Below, one piece after another: positions 16,256 through 25,220 of a DNA stretch of 64,000 nt; positions within the stretch are counted from its first letter, which is position 1, and every line of letters starts with the position of its first letter. A program made the position numbers and the translations under genes. Source of the DNA: an uncultured Prevotella sp. Lineage in GTDB: Bacteria > Bacteroidota > Bacteroidia > Bacteroidales > Bacteroidaceae. The notes beneath the pieces were generated by a model. That model did no database searches. It had not been told where the DNA came from and worked only from the letters and a program-made list of their open reading frames with translations. The stretch lies in assembly GCA_937922435.1 (NCBI GenBank), contig CAKZVT010000040.1, positions 124,001 through 188,000 on the forward strand, given 5' to 3'.

Positions 16256-17341
16256 TTATTCAGCCATTTGAGCCTTGATGTAAAGTTTCTTGACAAACTT
16301 CATGTCATGACGTACCATGATTTTAACCAACTCCTCAAATGACGTTTTCGTAGGATTCCAGCCTAATACCTTTTTCGCCTTCGCTGGATTGCCGAGCAAT
16401 TGGTCAACCTCACAAGGCCGGAAGTACTTGGGGTCTACTTCCACAAGCACCTTGCCTGTAGCGACATCTATGCCTTTCTCATCGATGCCTTCGCCCTCCC
16501 AACGCAAATCGACACCTGCTTCCTTGAAAGCCAATGTACAGAACTCACGCACGGTATGCATCTCGCCAGTGGCTATTACAAAATCGTCCGGCTCGGGTTG
16601 CTGCAATATCATCCACATGCACTCAACATAATCACGGGCGTACCCCCAGTCGCGGCGCGCATCAAGATTGCCGAGGTACAACTTGTCCTGGTATCCTTGG
16701 ACAATGCGGCATGCTGCGAGAGTTATCTTACGCGTAACGAAATTCTCACCCCTGCGCTCACTCTCATGATTGAACAATATGCCATTACAACAGTACATAC
16801 CGTAGCTTTCACGGTAGTTCTTCATTATCCAAAAGCCATACAATTTGGCAACCGAATATGGCGACCTTGGATAAAACGGCGTGGTCTCGCTCTGCGGAAC
16901 TTCCTGCACCTTGCCATAAAGTTCAGATGTCGATGCCTGGTAGATGCGACAAGTCTTGTCTAATCCGCAGATACGCACTGCCTCCAACAGGCGCAACACT
17001 CCGACCGCATCAGTTTCTGCCGTATATTCAGGGACATCGAAAGACACCTTGACATGGCTTTGGGCGGCAAGGTTATAAATCTCGGAAGGCTTAGTCTCGC
17101 CTATTATACGTATCAATGATGAGGAATCGGTCATGTCGGCCCAATGCAAATTGACAAGACGGGTTTTCTTCATGTCACGCACCCACTCATCCAAATACAG
17201 ATGCTCTATACGTCCTGTATTAAATGATGAAGAGCGGCGCAGCAAACCATGCACCTCGTACCCCTTCTCTATTAGAAATTCAGCCAAGTATGACCCATCC
17301 TGACCGGTTATTCCAGTAATTAAAGCAACTTGTTTTTTCAT
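16256..17341 (-). CDS. gmd: GDP-mannose 4,6-dehydratase
   Basis: A 361-residue extended short-chain dehydrogenase that converts GDP-mannose to GDP-4-keto-6-deoxymannose. Motifs: GITGQDGSYLAEFL (nucleotide binding), LLRRSSSFNTGRIEHLY, catalytic QASTSELYG and YPRSPYSVAKLYG (Tyr-x3-Lys), and RRDWGYARDYVE. Length is as expected. Order on the strand is manC (32-base gap), gmd, then fcl, so the three steps from mannose-1-phosphate to GDP-fucose are adjacent. An AT-rich hairpin separates it from fcl. Confidence 0.96.
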   Translation of the reverse strand: MKKQVALITGITGQDGSYLAEFLIEKGYEVHGLLRRSSSFNTGRIEHLYLDEWVRDMKKTRLVNLHWADMTDSSSLIRIIGETKPSEIYNLAAQSHVKVSFDVPEYTAETDAVGVLRLLEAVRICGLDKTCRIYQASTSELYGKVQEVPQSETTPFYPRSPYSVAKLYGFWIMKNYRESYGMYCCNGILFNHESERRGENFVTRKITLAACRIVQGYQDKLYLGNLDARRDWGYARDYVECMWMILQQPEPDDFVIATGEMHTVREFCTLAFKEAGVDLRWEGEGIDEKGIDVATGKVLVEVDPKYFRPCEVDQLLGNPAKAKKVLGWNPTKTSFEELVKIMVRHDMKFVKKLYIKAQMAE

Positions 17342-17372
17342 TTTGGACTACATCTCCATATTATTTCTGTAA

Positions 17373-18440
17373 TCAGCCTTGTTCTGTGAACTGGGTTATG
17401 CGCTGTTCTTCAGAAAGCTTGCAAATTAGCAACTTGTCATCTTTCTCTGCTACAATATATCCGTCAAGCCCTTGAATTACAACACGTTTCTTGCCCAATG
17501 TATGGACAATACAGTTATGCGTGTCGAACAAAGATATGTTGTCACCTATGACACCGTTGCCATATAAATCGCGTTTGGTCTGCGCCAACAGGGAACCCCA
17601 TGTGCCTAAATCACTCCATCCGAAATCCGCAGGACAAACAAATATTTCCTCTGCCTTTTCCATTATGGCATAGTCCACAGATATGGATTCACACTCTGGA
17701 AACCTGCTGTTGATTTCCTCCTGCTCACGCGGTGTCCCGTATACAGGCAGCAGGTTTTCAAAGATTCTACTTATAGTCGGCTGATAGACCCTGAAAGCAT
17801 TGACTATCGTATTAACATTCCATATGAAAATTCCGGCATTCCAGAAATAGCTCTTGTTCTTTATATATTTATTCGCAGTTTCCAAATCAGGTTTTTCCCT
17901 GAATGAATCAACGCGGTATATTTCCTTATTGCGAGGAGAACTTGATGACAAATCTGCCTGGATATATCCATATCCCGTCTCTGGCCGGGTAGGTTTCATT
18001 CCCAATGTTATTATGGCATCAGTCTCGTTGGAGAACTTGAGACATTGTGATACAACACGACGGAACTCGTCCGTATCCATCACTACATGGTCACTAGGAG
18101 AAACTACAATGTTTGCATTTCTGTCCTTAGCCTTGATTTTCCAACTTACATAAGCGATACATGGTGCAGTATTCCTTCTGCACGGCTCACAAAGGATATT
18201 GCCTTCAGGTATCTCGGGCAGTTGTTCTTCAACCAAATCCTTATAATTAATACTTGTCACAACCCAGACATTTTCAGGACTGCACACCCCCTTGAACCTG
18301 TCAAAGGTAAGTTGCAGCAACGAACGCCCTGTCCCCAATACGTCTATAAACTGTTTAGGTTTTGCTGTTGTACTCATCGGCCAGAAGCGGCTCCCCACTC
18401 CACCGGCCATTATGACTAAATGATTGTTCGAATGAGCCAT
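17373..18440 (-). CDS. manC: Mannose-1-phosphate guanylyltransferase
   Basis: A 355-residue nucleotidyltransferase making GDP-mannose from GTP and mannose-1-phosphate. Motifs: MAGGVGSRFWPMSTTAKPKQF (signature loop at the N-terminus), SPSDHVV, and FREKPD, all typical. The frame is open to 18512, but the ATG at 18438-18440 (MAHSNNHLVIMAGG) places the signature at the normal distance from the N-terminus. There is no C-terminal isomerase domain, so this is the short, single-function type. First gene of the GDP-fucose set. Confidence 0.93.
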   Translation of the reverse strand: MAHSNNHLVIMAGGVGSRFWPMSTTAKPKQFIDVLGTGRSLLQLTFDRFKGVCSPENVWVVTSINYKDLVEEQLPEIPEGNILCEPCRRNTAPCIAYVSWKIKAKDRNANIVVSPSDHVVMDTDEFRRVVSQCLKFSNETDAIITLGMKPTRPETGYGYIQADLSSSSPRNKEIYRVDSFREKPDLETANKYIKNKSYFWNAGIFIWNVNTIVNAFRVYQPTISRIFENLLPVYGTPREQEEINSRFPECESISVDYAIMEKAEEIFVCPADFGWSDLGTWGSLLAQTKRDLYGNGVIGDNISLFDTHNCIVHTLGKKRVVIQGLDGYIVAEKDDKLLICKLSEEQRITQFTEQG

Positions 18441-18512
18441 AAAACTGGAACTTATTATAACATTATAATGACAAAGGTAGTAAAAAAAAGACATAAATGG
18501 AAAACAAAACAT

Positions 18513-18550
18513 GAAAAAAGGCGGAATTTTTTAATTCCGCCTCCTTTTTT
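18513..18550 (-). terminator. Rho-independent terminator of the xylose genes
   Basis: Stem AATTCCGCC / GGCGGAATT with flanking A and T tracts (18513-18528 and 18533-18550), followed on the minus strand by a U-rich tract. It starts 16 bases after the xylA stop. Confidence 0.8.
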
Positions 18551-18565
18551 ATGCGCAATGACACA

Positions 18566-19882
18566 TTACTTGCAATACCAGCTCACAATTGTCTCATAGA
18601 GTTCCTGCTTGCCTGAAGTCTGCTTAGGCTCACCTACAGTCTTCGCATATGCGACAACATCCTCAAGTGAAAGCTTGCCTTCCTCAAACTCCTTGCCCTT
18701 GCCAGAATCAAATGATGCGTAACGGTTCTTAAGCATCTCGCAATAAGGAGACTTCTCAATCAGGTTGGCAGCGTTCTCCAAAGCGCGAGCCATTGCGTCC
18801 ATACCGCTGATATGAGCGATGAAGATATCCTCCAAGTCGGTAGAGTTACGGCGTATCTTAGCGTCGAAGTTAGAACCGCCATTGCCAAGACCACCATTGC
18901 GGATAATATGAATCATAGCCTGTGTAAGCTCCCAGTTGTCAATCGGGAACTGGTCGGTATCCCAACCGTTCTGGTAGTCGCCGCGGTTTGCGTCGATGCT
19001 TCCGAGCATTCCGTTGTCAACAGCTACAGCCAACTCATGGTCGAATGTATGACCGGCAAGCGTAGCATGGTTAACCTCGATATTAACCTTGAAGTCCTTT
19101 TCCAAACCGTGTGCACGGAGGAAACCGATAACTGTCTCTGTGTCAACATCATACTGATGCTTTGTAGGCTCCATGGGCTTCGGCTCAATCAGGAATGTAC
19201 CTGTGAAGCCTTTTGAACGAGCATAATCGCGAGCGGCCTTCAACATTGTAGCAAGATGCTCCTTCTCACGCTGCATCTGAGTGTTAAGAAGGCTCATGTA
19301 TCCTTCGCGTCCGCCCCAGAACACATAGTTTGTTCCGCCGAGCTTGATTGTAGCGTCGATAGCCGTCTTTATCTGAACGGCAGCGCGTGCAACAACATCA
19401 AAATCAGGATTTGTAGCGGCACCGTTCATGTAACGCTTGTTACCGAATACGTTGGCTGTACCCCAAAGGTTCTTGATGTTGGTGCCCTTCATCTTCTCAA
19501 GAGCATAGTCAGTGATGGCATTCATGCGAGCCTCATACTCTTCGATTGTGTCGCCTTCGTCTACAAGGTCAATGTCATGGAAGCAGAAATATTCGATTCC
19601 AAGCTTTTCCATGATTTCGAAGCCAGCGTCCATCTTGTCCTTAGCACGCTCAACGGCGTCAGCCTTCTCGTCCCAAGGATAAACGCGTGTGCCACCACCG
19701 AACTGGTCGCTGCTTGCCGGGCCGAGCGTATGCCACCATGCCATAGCGAACTTCAACCAGTCCTTCATTTTCTTACCCATTATAACTTTCTCTGCATCAT
19801 AATAATGATAAGCTAACGGGTTGGTGCTGTCTGCACCCTCAAACTTGATTTTTCCAATCTGCGGAAAATACTCTTTTGCCAT
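18566..19882 (-). CDS. xylA: Xylose isomerase
   Basis: A 438-residue class II xylose isomerase converting D-xylose to D-xylulose. Catalytic and metal-binding segments are present: FCFHDIDLVDEG (active-site His), WGGREGYMSLLNT, EPKPMEPTKHQYD and EVNHATLAGH. Length matches class II enzymes. It lies 62 bases after xylB on the same strand and before a terminator, so it is the second gene of a xylose operon. No xylose transporter or regulator is adjacent. Dietary plant xylan is the likely source of substrate in this group of bacteria (inference). Confidence 0.97.
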   Translation of the reverse strand: MAKEYFPQIGKIKFEGADSTNPLAYHYYDAEKVIMGKKMKDWLKFAMAWWHTLGPASSDQFGGGTRVYPWDEKADAVERAKDKMDAGFEIMEKLGIEYFCFHDIDLVDEGDTIEEYEARMNAITDYALEKMKGTNIKNLWGTANVFGNKRYMNGAATNPDFDVVARAAVQIKTAIDATIKLGGTNYVFWGGREGYMSLLNTQMQREKEHLATMLKAARDYARSKGFTGTFLIEPKPMEPTKHQYDVDTETVIGFLRAHGLEKDFKVNIEVNHATLAGHTFDHELAVAVDNGMLGSIDANRGDYQNGWDTDQFPIDNWELTQAMIHIIRNGGLGNGGSNFDAKIRRNSTDLEDIFIAHISGMDAMARALENAANLIEKSPYCEMLKNRYASFDSGKGKEFEEGKLSLEDVVAYAKTVGEPKQTSGKQELYETIVSWYCK

Positions 19883-19944
19883 AATAAATGCAATTTACAG
19901 GTTATTAATAATATGTTAAAGTAAAAGGTCCAAAACACTATATA

Positions 19945-21444
19945 TCAAGCACCTACAATCCTTTGCAGTTTCTCTTTCCACCTTGTATACGCTTCAAGAT
20001 ACTCTGCACGGTGCTTCTCGTCCGGTTCTATGACAGAAAGTTTTTTCAACGACGCAAACGCCTCGTTATTATCCTTATATATACCGCAACCCATACCAGC
20101 GCCCTTTGCCGCTCCTACGCTGCCGTCTGTCTCATACAACTCAATCGTAGCACCACTGACTCCAGCCAAAGTATCCCTGAATATGTCACTCAAGAACATG
20201 TTGGCCTTTCCAGCATGTATCTTACGTATGTCCATCCCCATCTGCTGCATTACCTCCATGCCATAACAGAAACTGAACACTATGCCTTCCTGTGCAGCAC
20301 GCATGATATGAGCTTTACTGTGCTTATTGAAGTTTACGCCATGTATCGAGCAGCCGATTTCTCTGTTCTCAAGCACGCGTTCAGCACCGTTACCAAACGG
20401 AATGATTGTCACACCCTCGCTACCAATTGGTACAGAAGCCATCATATCATTCATATCAGAATAAGAAATGCCTTCAGGAGCAACATTTCTGCGCACCCAA
20501 GCGTTCAATATTCCCGTACCGTTGATGCACAGAAGTACACCGAGCCTGTCCATATCTTTAGTATAATTCACATGGGCAAATGTATTGACACGGCTACGCT
20601 TATCATAATTCACTTCACCTAAAACACCATAAACCACTCCAGACGTACCTGCCGTTGAAGCTATTTCACCAGGATTAAACACGTTTAAGCTCAATGCATT
20701 ATTTGGTTGGTCGCCTGCACGATAACTGATAGGAGTACCCTCCTTCAAGCCCAACTCGGCAGCAGCAGCCGCACTCACTTCGCCCTGTATGCTGAATGTA
20801 GGGACAATGTCGGCAATCATGCTTTTGTCAAAGCCGAAATAATCCAGCAAGAAACCAGCCGCATCCTTATTCTTGAAGTCCCAGAACATTCCTTCGCTAA
20901 GTCCGCTGATTGTCGTATTTATAGTTCCGCTCAGCTTCATTGCGATGTAGTCACCAGGAAGCATAATCTTGTATATCTTGTCGAAAACGTCAGGCTCATT
21001 GTCCTTTACCCATGCCAACTTTGCAGCTGTAAAGTTACCAGGAGAATTAAGCAAATGTGACAAGCACTTCTCTGCGCCAAGCTCACCAAATGCCTTCTCA
21101 CCATACGGAACAGCCCTTGAATCACACCATATTATTGACGGGCGCAACACCTGCTTGTCCTTGTCTACACAGACCAAGCCGTGCATTTGGTAAGAAATGC
21201 CTATTGCTTTAATGTCTTCGCCGCTAACCCCGGCATCGCTCATAACTTTTTTCAAACTTAGTTTGGCATTGTCCCACCACATCTGTGGGTCTTGCTCTGC
21301 CCAACCTGCCTTTATTGCGACTATCGGAGCTTCCTTTTCCGGATAAAAAGCTGAAGCTGCGCAGACACCAGTATCAGCGTCCACCAATGATGCTTTTACA
21401 GAAGAACTGCCAACATCAAAACCTAACAAATATCTTCCTGACAT
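19945..21444 (-). CDS. xylB: Xylulokinase
   Basis: A 499-residue FGGY-family kinase that phosphorylates D-xylulose, feeding the pentose phosphate pathway. Seen: GFDVGSSSVKASLVD (phosphate-binding 1) at the start, ISYQMHGLVCVD, RAGDQPNNALSLNVF and TAGTSGVVYG. The length is normal. It is the first gene of the xylB-xylA pair. The 78-base gap upstream of its ATG contains no full promoter match, so it may be read from further upstream. Confidence 0.95.
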   Translation of the reverse strand: MSGRYLLGFDVGSSSVKASLVDADTGVCAASAFYPEKEAPIVAIKAGWAEQDPQMWWDNAKLSLKKVMSDAGVSGEDIKAIGISYQMHGLVCVDKDKQVLRPSIIWCDSRAVPYGEKAFGELGAEKCLSHLLNSPGNFTAAKLAWVKDNEPDVFDKIYKIMLPGDYIAMKLSGTINTTISGLSEGMFWDFKNKDAAGFLLDYFGFDKSMIADIVPTFSIQGEVSAAAAAELGLKEGTPISYRAGDQPNNALSLNVFNPGEIASTAGTSGVVYGVLGEVNYDKRSRVNTFAHVNYTKDMDRLGVLLCINGTGILNAWVRRNVAPEGISYSDMNDMMASVPIGSEGVTIIPFGNGAERVLENREIGCSIHGVNFNKHSKAHIMRAAQEGIVFSFCYGMEVMQQMGMDIRKIHAGKANMFLSDIFRDTLAGVSGATIELYETDGSVGAAKGAGMGCGIYKDNNEAFASLKKLSVIEPDEKHRAEYLEAYTRWKEKLQRIVGA

Positions 21445-21522
21445 ATCTAATTGTTTTTATTCATAGTACGGATGACAAGGATATTCCCTACCACTTCCGC
21501 GGTTTATTAATTTATAATATTG

Positions 21523-21852
21523 TCAAAACAGAGACAACGACTTGTCTTCACAAGACAAATTCACATCTGCTGTTTCATTTTCCTCGTCCTTAAAATCAAA
21601 CTGTAGCTGACGAGAAGCATTAGACAGGTTTAGGCGATACACGCCACGAACATCCGTCCGTTCAATAAAAGAGTCTACCGACTTGCTGTTCCTGGCCAAG
21701 AACCCAGATACATAACGATGCACATCACCTAAGGAAACATTGTCAAACAGGCTGTTCCTGCTATTAAACACATGACGCGCTATCTTCCTGATGCTTAATC
21801 CCTTTGAACCAGCTTCTTTAAGAACATAAAGGATTTCGCTGTCGTAATTCAT
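21523..21852 (-). CDS. Small protein with a winged-helix-like N-terminus
   Basis: A 109-residue soluble protein. Residues about 1-75 look like a helical DNA-binding domain (ILYVLKEAGSKGLSIRKIARHVFN, then a basic helix and RTDVRGVYRLN as a wing). The last 30 residues are acidic (FKDEENETADVN). I know this as an unnamed conserved Bacteroidetes protein but cannot assign a function. It sits between a DUF2582-type protein and xylB on the same strand; a role in xylose control is possible but unsupported. Confidence 0.6.
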   Translation of the reverse strand: MNYDSEILYVLKEAGSKGLSIRKIARHVFNSRNSLFDNVSLGDVHRYVSGFLARNSKSVDSFIERTDVRGVYRLNLSNASRQLQFDFKDEENETADVNLSCEDKSLSLF

Positions 21853-21919
21853 AGAATTAGAAGAAAGAAGGACCGGTAAACATGAAATGCCGACCCTTCT
21901 TTGATATCATTTCAACAGA

Positions 21920-22216
21920 TTAAGCCAATGTAATCTTGTTCTCTTCTGCCTTGATTTTGCCTTCTTTGAAAAGCCAACCCATACCGAGCAGCGTCTCCTC
22001 TTCAGTTATTTTTGCAGCCTTGGCAATCTCGGCAACACTAAGTGCCTTCTCCGCAGTTGCAAGAGCCTGGTATACGTCACCAGCCTTGAAGCCGACAGAT
22101 TCTGCGTTGATGTCAAAAACAACCTTCTTGGCAGCACTTCTCTTAGGTGCCGCTTTCTTCTCACCTGTAGCCTTTGTAGCTGCAGTCTTCCTTACGGTCT
22201 CTTTCTTTTCTGTCAT
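21920..22216 (-). CDS. Winged-helix protein (DUF2582 type) with a Lys/Ala-rich tail
   Basis: A 98-residue protein. Residues 1-31 are rich in Lys, Ala and Thr (KKETVRKTAATKATGEKKAA), like histone H1 tails. Residues about 40-98 fit the winged-helix DUF2582 family (GDVYQALATAEKALSVAEIAKAAK, then LLGMGWLFKEGKIKAEENKI). Such proteins are common in Bacteroidetes; nucleoid or DNA binding is plausible. It lies just downstream of aspS on the same strand (144-base gap). Family membership likely, function inferred. Confidence 0.75.
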   Translation of the reverse strand: MTEKKETVRKTAATKATGEKKAAPKRSAAKKVVFDINAESVGFKAGDVYQALATAEKALSVAEIAKAAKITEEETLLGMGWLFKEGKIKAEENKITLA

Positions 22217-22360
22217 AATCCAATTAAATCACATTTAAGTCTCCACTTTGTGGATGACAAAATTTAGTCTTTTGTCGATGCAAATATAATGTATTTCTTC
22301 AAAAGAATGACAAGTTTTTCAAAATAAAATCACGTCCAGAAGACTATTTCTTGACAAAAA

Positions 22361-24127
22361 TCACTTTTCTTGACTTAAATCAATCTTGATTTGCAATTCG
22401 TCAAGTTGTTTCGGGTCAAGCGGCGCCGGTGCTTCGAGCATCACATCGCGCCCACTGTTGTTCTTAGGGAACGCTATGCAGTCGCGGATGCTGTCAAGAC
22501 CTGCCATAATTGACACAAAGCGGTCAAGCCCGAACGCCAAGCCGGCATGAGGAGGCGCACCATACTTGAAGGCATTGATTAAGAAGCCAAACTGCGCCAT
22601 AGCACGCTCCGGCGTAAAGCCCAATATCTTGAACATCTTTTCCTGAAGTCTGCCGTCGTGTATACGCAAGCTGCCACCGCCGACTTCTATTCCGTTGCAA
22701 ACAAAGTCGTAAGCCTTGGCGCGTACGCGCTCAGGATGTTCCTCAAGCAGAGGTATGTCGTCAGGGTTGGGCATAGTGAAAGGATGGTGGGTTGACATCA
22801 GACGCTGCTCCTCGTCGCTCCACTCGAACAACGGGAAATCGACAATCCAAAGGCATTCGAACTTGTCCTTGTCCCTAAGTCCGAGCCTGTCGCCCATCTC
22901 AAGACGTAGCGTACAAAGCTGTGTCCGTGTCTTGTTTGCCCTGTCACCGCTCAAAATCAGCAACAAGTCGCCGTCGTTCGCTCCTGCCGCAACTTTAAGC
23001 TTCTGCATGACTTCTGGCGAATAAAACTTGTCTATGCTGCTTTTTATAGTTCCGTCCTCGTTGAACTTGACCCACACAAGCCCCTTCGCACCGACCTGCG
23101 GACGCTTTACGAAATCCGTCAGCTGGTCAAGCTGCTTCCTTGTATAGTTAGCACAACCTGACACGCATATTCCTCCGATGTACTCGGCATCGTTGAACAC
23201 ACCAAACGTACCCGTGCCCTTCAACACATCCATCAGTTCGATGAACTCCATGCCGAAACGCAAATCAGGCTTGTCGCTGCCGAAACGGCGCATAGCCTCA
23301 GCCCATGTCATCTGCTGGAGTTTGGCCGGGAGCTCAACGCCACGCACCTCCTTGAACAAGTGGCGGCACATATCCTCGAACAGGTCGATAACATCGTCCT
23401 GGTCCACAAACGACATTTCGCAGTCTATCTGGGTAAACTCCGGCTGACGGTCGGCACGCAAATCCTCGTCACGGAAACACTTTGCTATCTGGAAATAACG
23501 GTCAAAGCCGCTCACCATCAACAACTGCTTCAGCGTCTGCGGGCTCTGCGGCAGAGCGTAGAACTGCCCTGGGTTCATGCGTGACGGCACAACGAAGTCA
23601 CGAGCACCCTCCGGCGTGCTACCTATTAATATAGGTGTCTCCACCTCGATAAAGTCTTTTGAATCCAAGAAATTACGTATGAGGATTGTCATGCGGTGAC
23701 GCAATTCCAAGTTCTTACGCACTGACGGACGGCGCAAGTCCAGATAACGGTACTTCATGCGGATGTCGTCGCCGCCATCGGTATTGTCCTCTATCGTGAA
23801 CGGAGGCGTTGCGCTCTCGCTCAAAACGTTGAGTTTCGACACAATAATCTCTATGTCGCCAGTGGGCAGGTTGTCGTTCTTGCTCTGACGCTCGCACACC
23901 TTGCCTTCCACTTGTATGCAATACTCACGCCCCAGCTTGTTTGCCTCGGCACACAAATCGGTATCTTCATTCTCATTGAAAACCAACTGCGTAATACCGT
24001 AACGGTCACGAAGGTCGACAAATGTCATGCCACCCATCTTACGGCTACGCTGCACCCATCCGGCAAGCGTCACTTGCTTGCCTGCATCAGAAAGGCGCAG
24101 CTCACCACATGTATTAGTCCTATACAT
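22361..24127 (-). CDS. aspS: Aspartyl-tRNA synthetase
   Basis: A 588-residue class II synthetase of the bacterial type. The N-terminal OB fold (VTLAGWVQRSRKMGGMTFVDLRDRYG) is followed by the catalytic core with motif 2 (YFQIAKCFRDEDLRADRQPEFTQ), QSPQTLKQLL and motif 3 (GLAFGLDRFV), and carries the GAD-type insertion of bacterial AspRS. It charges tRNA-Asp; a tRNA-Asp gene lies 430 bases upstream on the same strand. A TAATTTTG box about 25-30 bases before the ATG is a likely promoter element. Confidence 0.97.
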   Translation of the reverse strand: MYRTNTCGELRLSDAGKQVTLAGWVQRSRKMGGMTFVDLRDRYGITQLVFNENEDTDLCAEANKLGREYCIQVEGKVCERQSKNDNLPTGDIEIIVSKLNVLSESATPPFTIEDNTDGGDDIRMKYRYLDLRRPSVRKNLELRHRMTILIRNFLDSKDFIEVETPILIGSTPEGARDFVVPSRMNPGQFYALPQSPQTLKQLLMVSGFDRYFQIAKCFRDEDLRADRQPEFTQIDCEMSFVDQDDVIDLFEDMCRHLFKEVRGVELPAKLQQMTWAEAMRRFGSDKPDLRFGMEFIELMDVLKGTGTFGVFNDAEYIGGICVSGCANYTRKQLDQLTDFVKRPQVGAKGLVWVKFNEDGTIKSSIDKFYSPEVMQKLKVAAGANDGDLLLILSGDRANKTRTQLCTLRLEMGDRLGLRDKDKFECLWIVDFPLFEWSDEEQRLMSTHHPFTMPNPDDIPLLEEHPERVRAKAYDFVCNGIEVGGGSLRIHDGRLQEKMFKILGFTPERAMAQFGFLINAFKYGAPPHAGLAFGLDRFVSIMAGLDSIRDCIAFPKNNSGRDVMLEAPAPLDPKQLDELQIKIDLSQEK

Positions 24128-24253
24128 AAACTAAAATTGCTAAAATTTAAGTGCAAAATTACAAAAAATGCGTGAACGGACAAAAATTAATGGTTAATTT
24201 CATATTATGAAAATTGCACAAAAAGGCTTAAAGACGAGGCGTGAACGCCGCTC

Positions 24254-24442
24254 TCATTTCCTTTTACGCAAGCGTGCAGCCAACAAGGACATAATACCGC
24301 CCAACACAGCGCCGCCCAATAGCCCGTAGGCAATGCCCATCTTGATATTACCAACCTTGTATCCGACAGCTACGCCAAGTACCAGACCTATCACCATGCC
24401 CTGCTCTACGACAAACAGAGCCATCAGTTTTCGTCTATCCAT
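24254..24442 (-). CDS. Small Gly-rich membrane protein
   Basis: A 62-residue protein with two hydrophobic segments (about 13-28 and 36-53), both rich in Gly and Ala (VIGLVLGVAVGYKVGN, AYGLLGGAVLGGIMS), and a basic C-terminus ending RLRKRK. The Gly spacing resembles a glycine-zipper membrane protein. It sits between aspS and the tRNA-Asp terminator, same strand. No family recognised; coding status is supported by the consistent hydrophobic pattern and basic ends. Confidence 0.6.
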   Translation of the reverse strand: MDRRKLMALFVVEQGMVIGLVLGVAVGYKVGNIKMGIAYGLLGGAVLGGIMSLLAARLRKRK

Positions 24443-24480
24443 AAAATCCCAAACGCTTTATTCTAAATTATGAATACCAT

Positions 24481-24519
24481 ATAAAAATCGCCCACAAAAT
24501 CGTTGATTTGTGGGCGATT
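24481..24519 (-). terminator. Rho-independent terminator after tRNA-Asp
   Basis: A 13-base stem AATCGCCCACAAA / TTTGTGGGCGATT (24486-24498 and 24507-24519), followed on the minus strand by UUUUUAU. It lies 37 bases downstream of the tRNA-Asp gene. Confidence 0.85.
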
Positions 24520-24555
24520 GTCACTCATAGGCAATTTATTGTAAATGAAGCCTTG

Positions 24556-24630
24556 CGGTGCGTACGGGACTCGAACCCGTGACCTCCTGCGTGACAGGCA
24601 GGCATTCTAACCAGGCTGAACTAACGCACC
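24556..24630 (-). tRNA. tRNA-Asp (GTC anticodon)
   Basis: A 75-base cloverleaf on the minus strand. Acceptor stem GGTGCGT / ACGCACC, discriminator G (an Asp identity base), anticodon loop CTGTCAC with GTC, and T arm GGGTTCGAGTCCC. No CCA is encoded. It is followed by its own terminator at 24481-24519. Confidence 0.96.
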
Positions 24631-24704
24631 TTTCGGACATTTCCTTATTTGCGGTTGCAAAGGTATGAATATTTTTTATAACGGCCAAAGATTGCCAAGA
24701 CTTT

Positions 24705-25220
24705 TTATAAAAAAAGTTGCAAGAGCAGCGCATCATGATATTTTTTCCCGTCAAAAAGCCAGTCTTTCAACTCCGCTGACAGTTGAAAGCCGCACCGCTC
24801 AAACAGTTTTAACGACTGCATGTTGTCTTTGTCTACATAGGCATATATCTGATGGAGGTGCAGTATGCCGATAGAATAGTCCTTTATTTTGCTTATTGCC
24901 GCTTGGGCAAAACCGCGGTTTCTGTATTTGTTTTCTATTACAATGCCGACTTCCGCCCTCATGTGCTTCGGGTCAAAGTTTATAAGGTCCACTATTCCTA
25001 CAACCTCGCCATGGTCATTCTCTATCATCAGCCTGACCTGCCGGTCTGTATAAATGTCGTTTTTCGAGTTGGCAATGTAGTCGTAAAGCGTGTATCGTGA
25101 ATACGGAACGCTCGTCACACCGACATTCCACAGACTCATATCGTTTTCTATTGCATACAAGGCATCGAGGTCTTCTGGCTCGATGGCGCGCAGACTTACA
25201 AATGGGAGCAATTCTGTCAT
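24705..25220 (-). CDS. GNAT-family N-acetyltransferase (RimJ/SpeG-like)
   Basis: A 171-residue GNAT enzyme transferring acetyl from acetyl-CoA to an amine. Seen: N-terminal VSLRAIEPEDLDALYAIEND, the strand GEVVGIVDLINFD, the acetyl-CoA loop YRNRGFAQAAISKI and the late NMQSLKLFERCGFQ. The layout is closest to the spermidine/ribosomal-protein acetyltransferase group, but the substrate cannot be told. Its ATG overlaps the stop of the glycosyltransferase gene by one base, so it is the last gene of the recR operon. Followed by tRNA-Asp on the same strand. Confidence 0.85.
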   Translation of the reverse strand: MTELLPFVSLRAIEPEDLDALYAIENDMSLWNVGVTSVPYSRYTLYDYIANSKNDIYTDRQVRLMIENDHGEVVGIVDLINFDPKHMRAEVGIVIENKYRNRGFAQAAISKIKDYSIGILHLHQIYAYVDKDNMQSLKLFERCGFQLSAELKDWLFDGKKYHDALLLQLFL

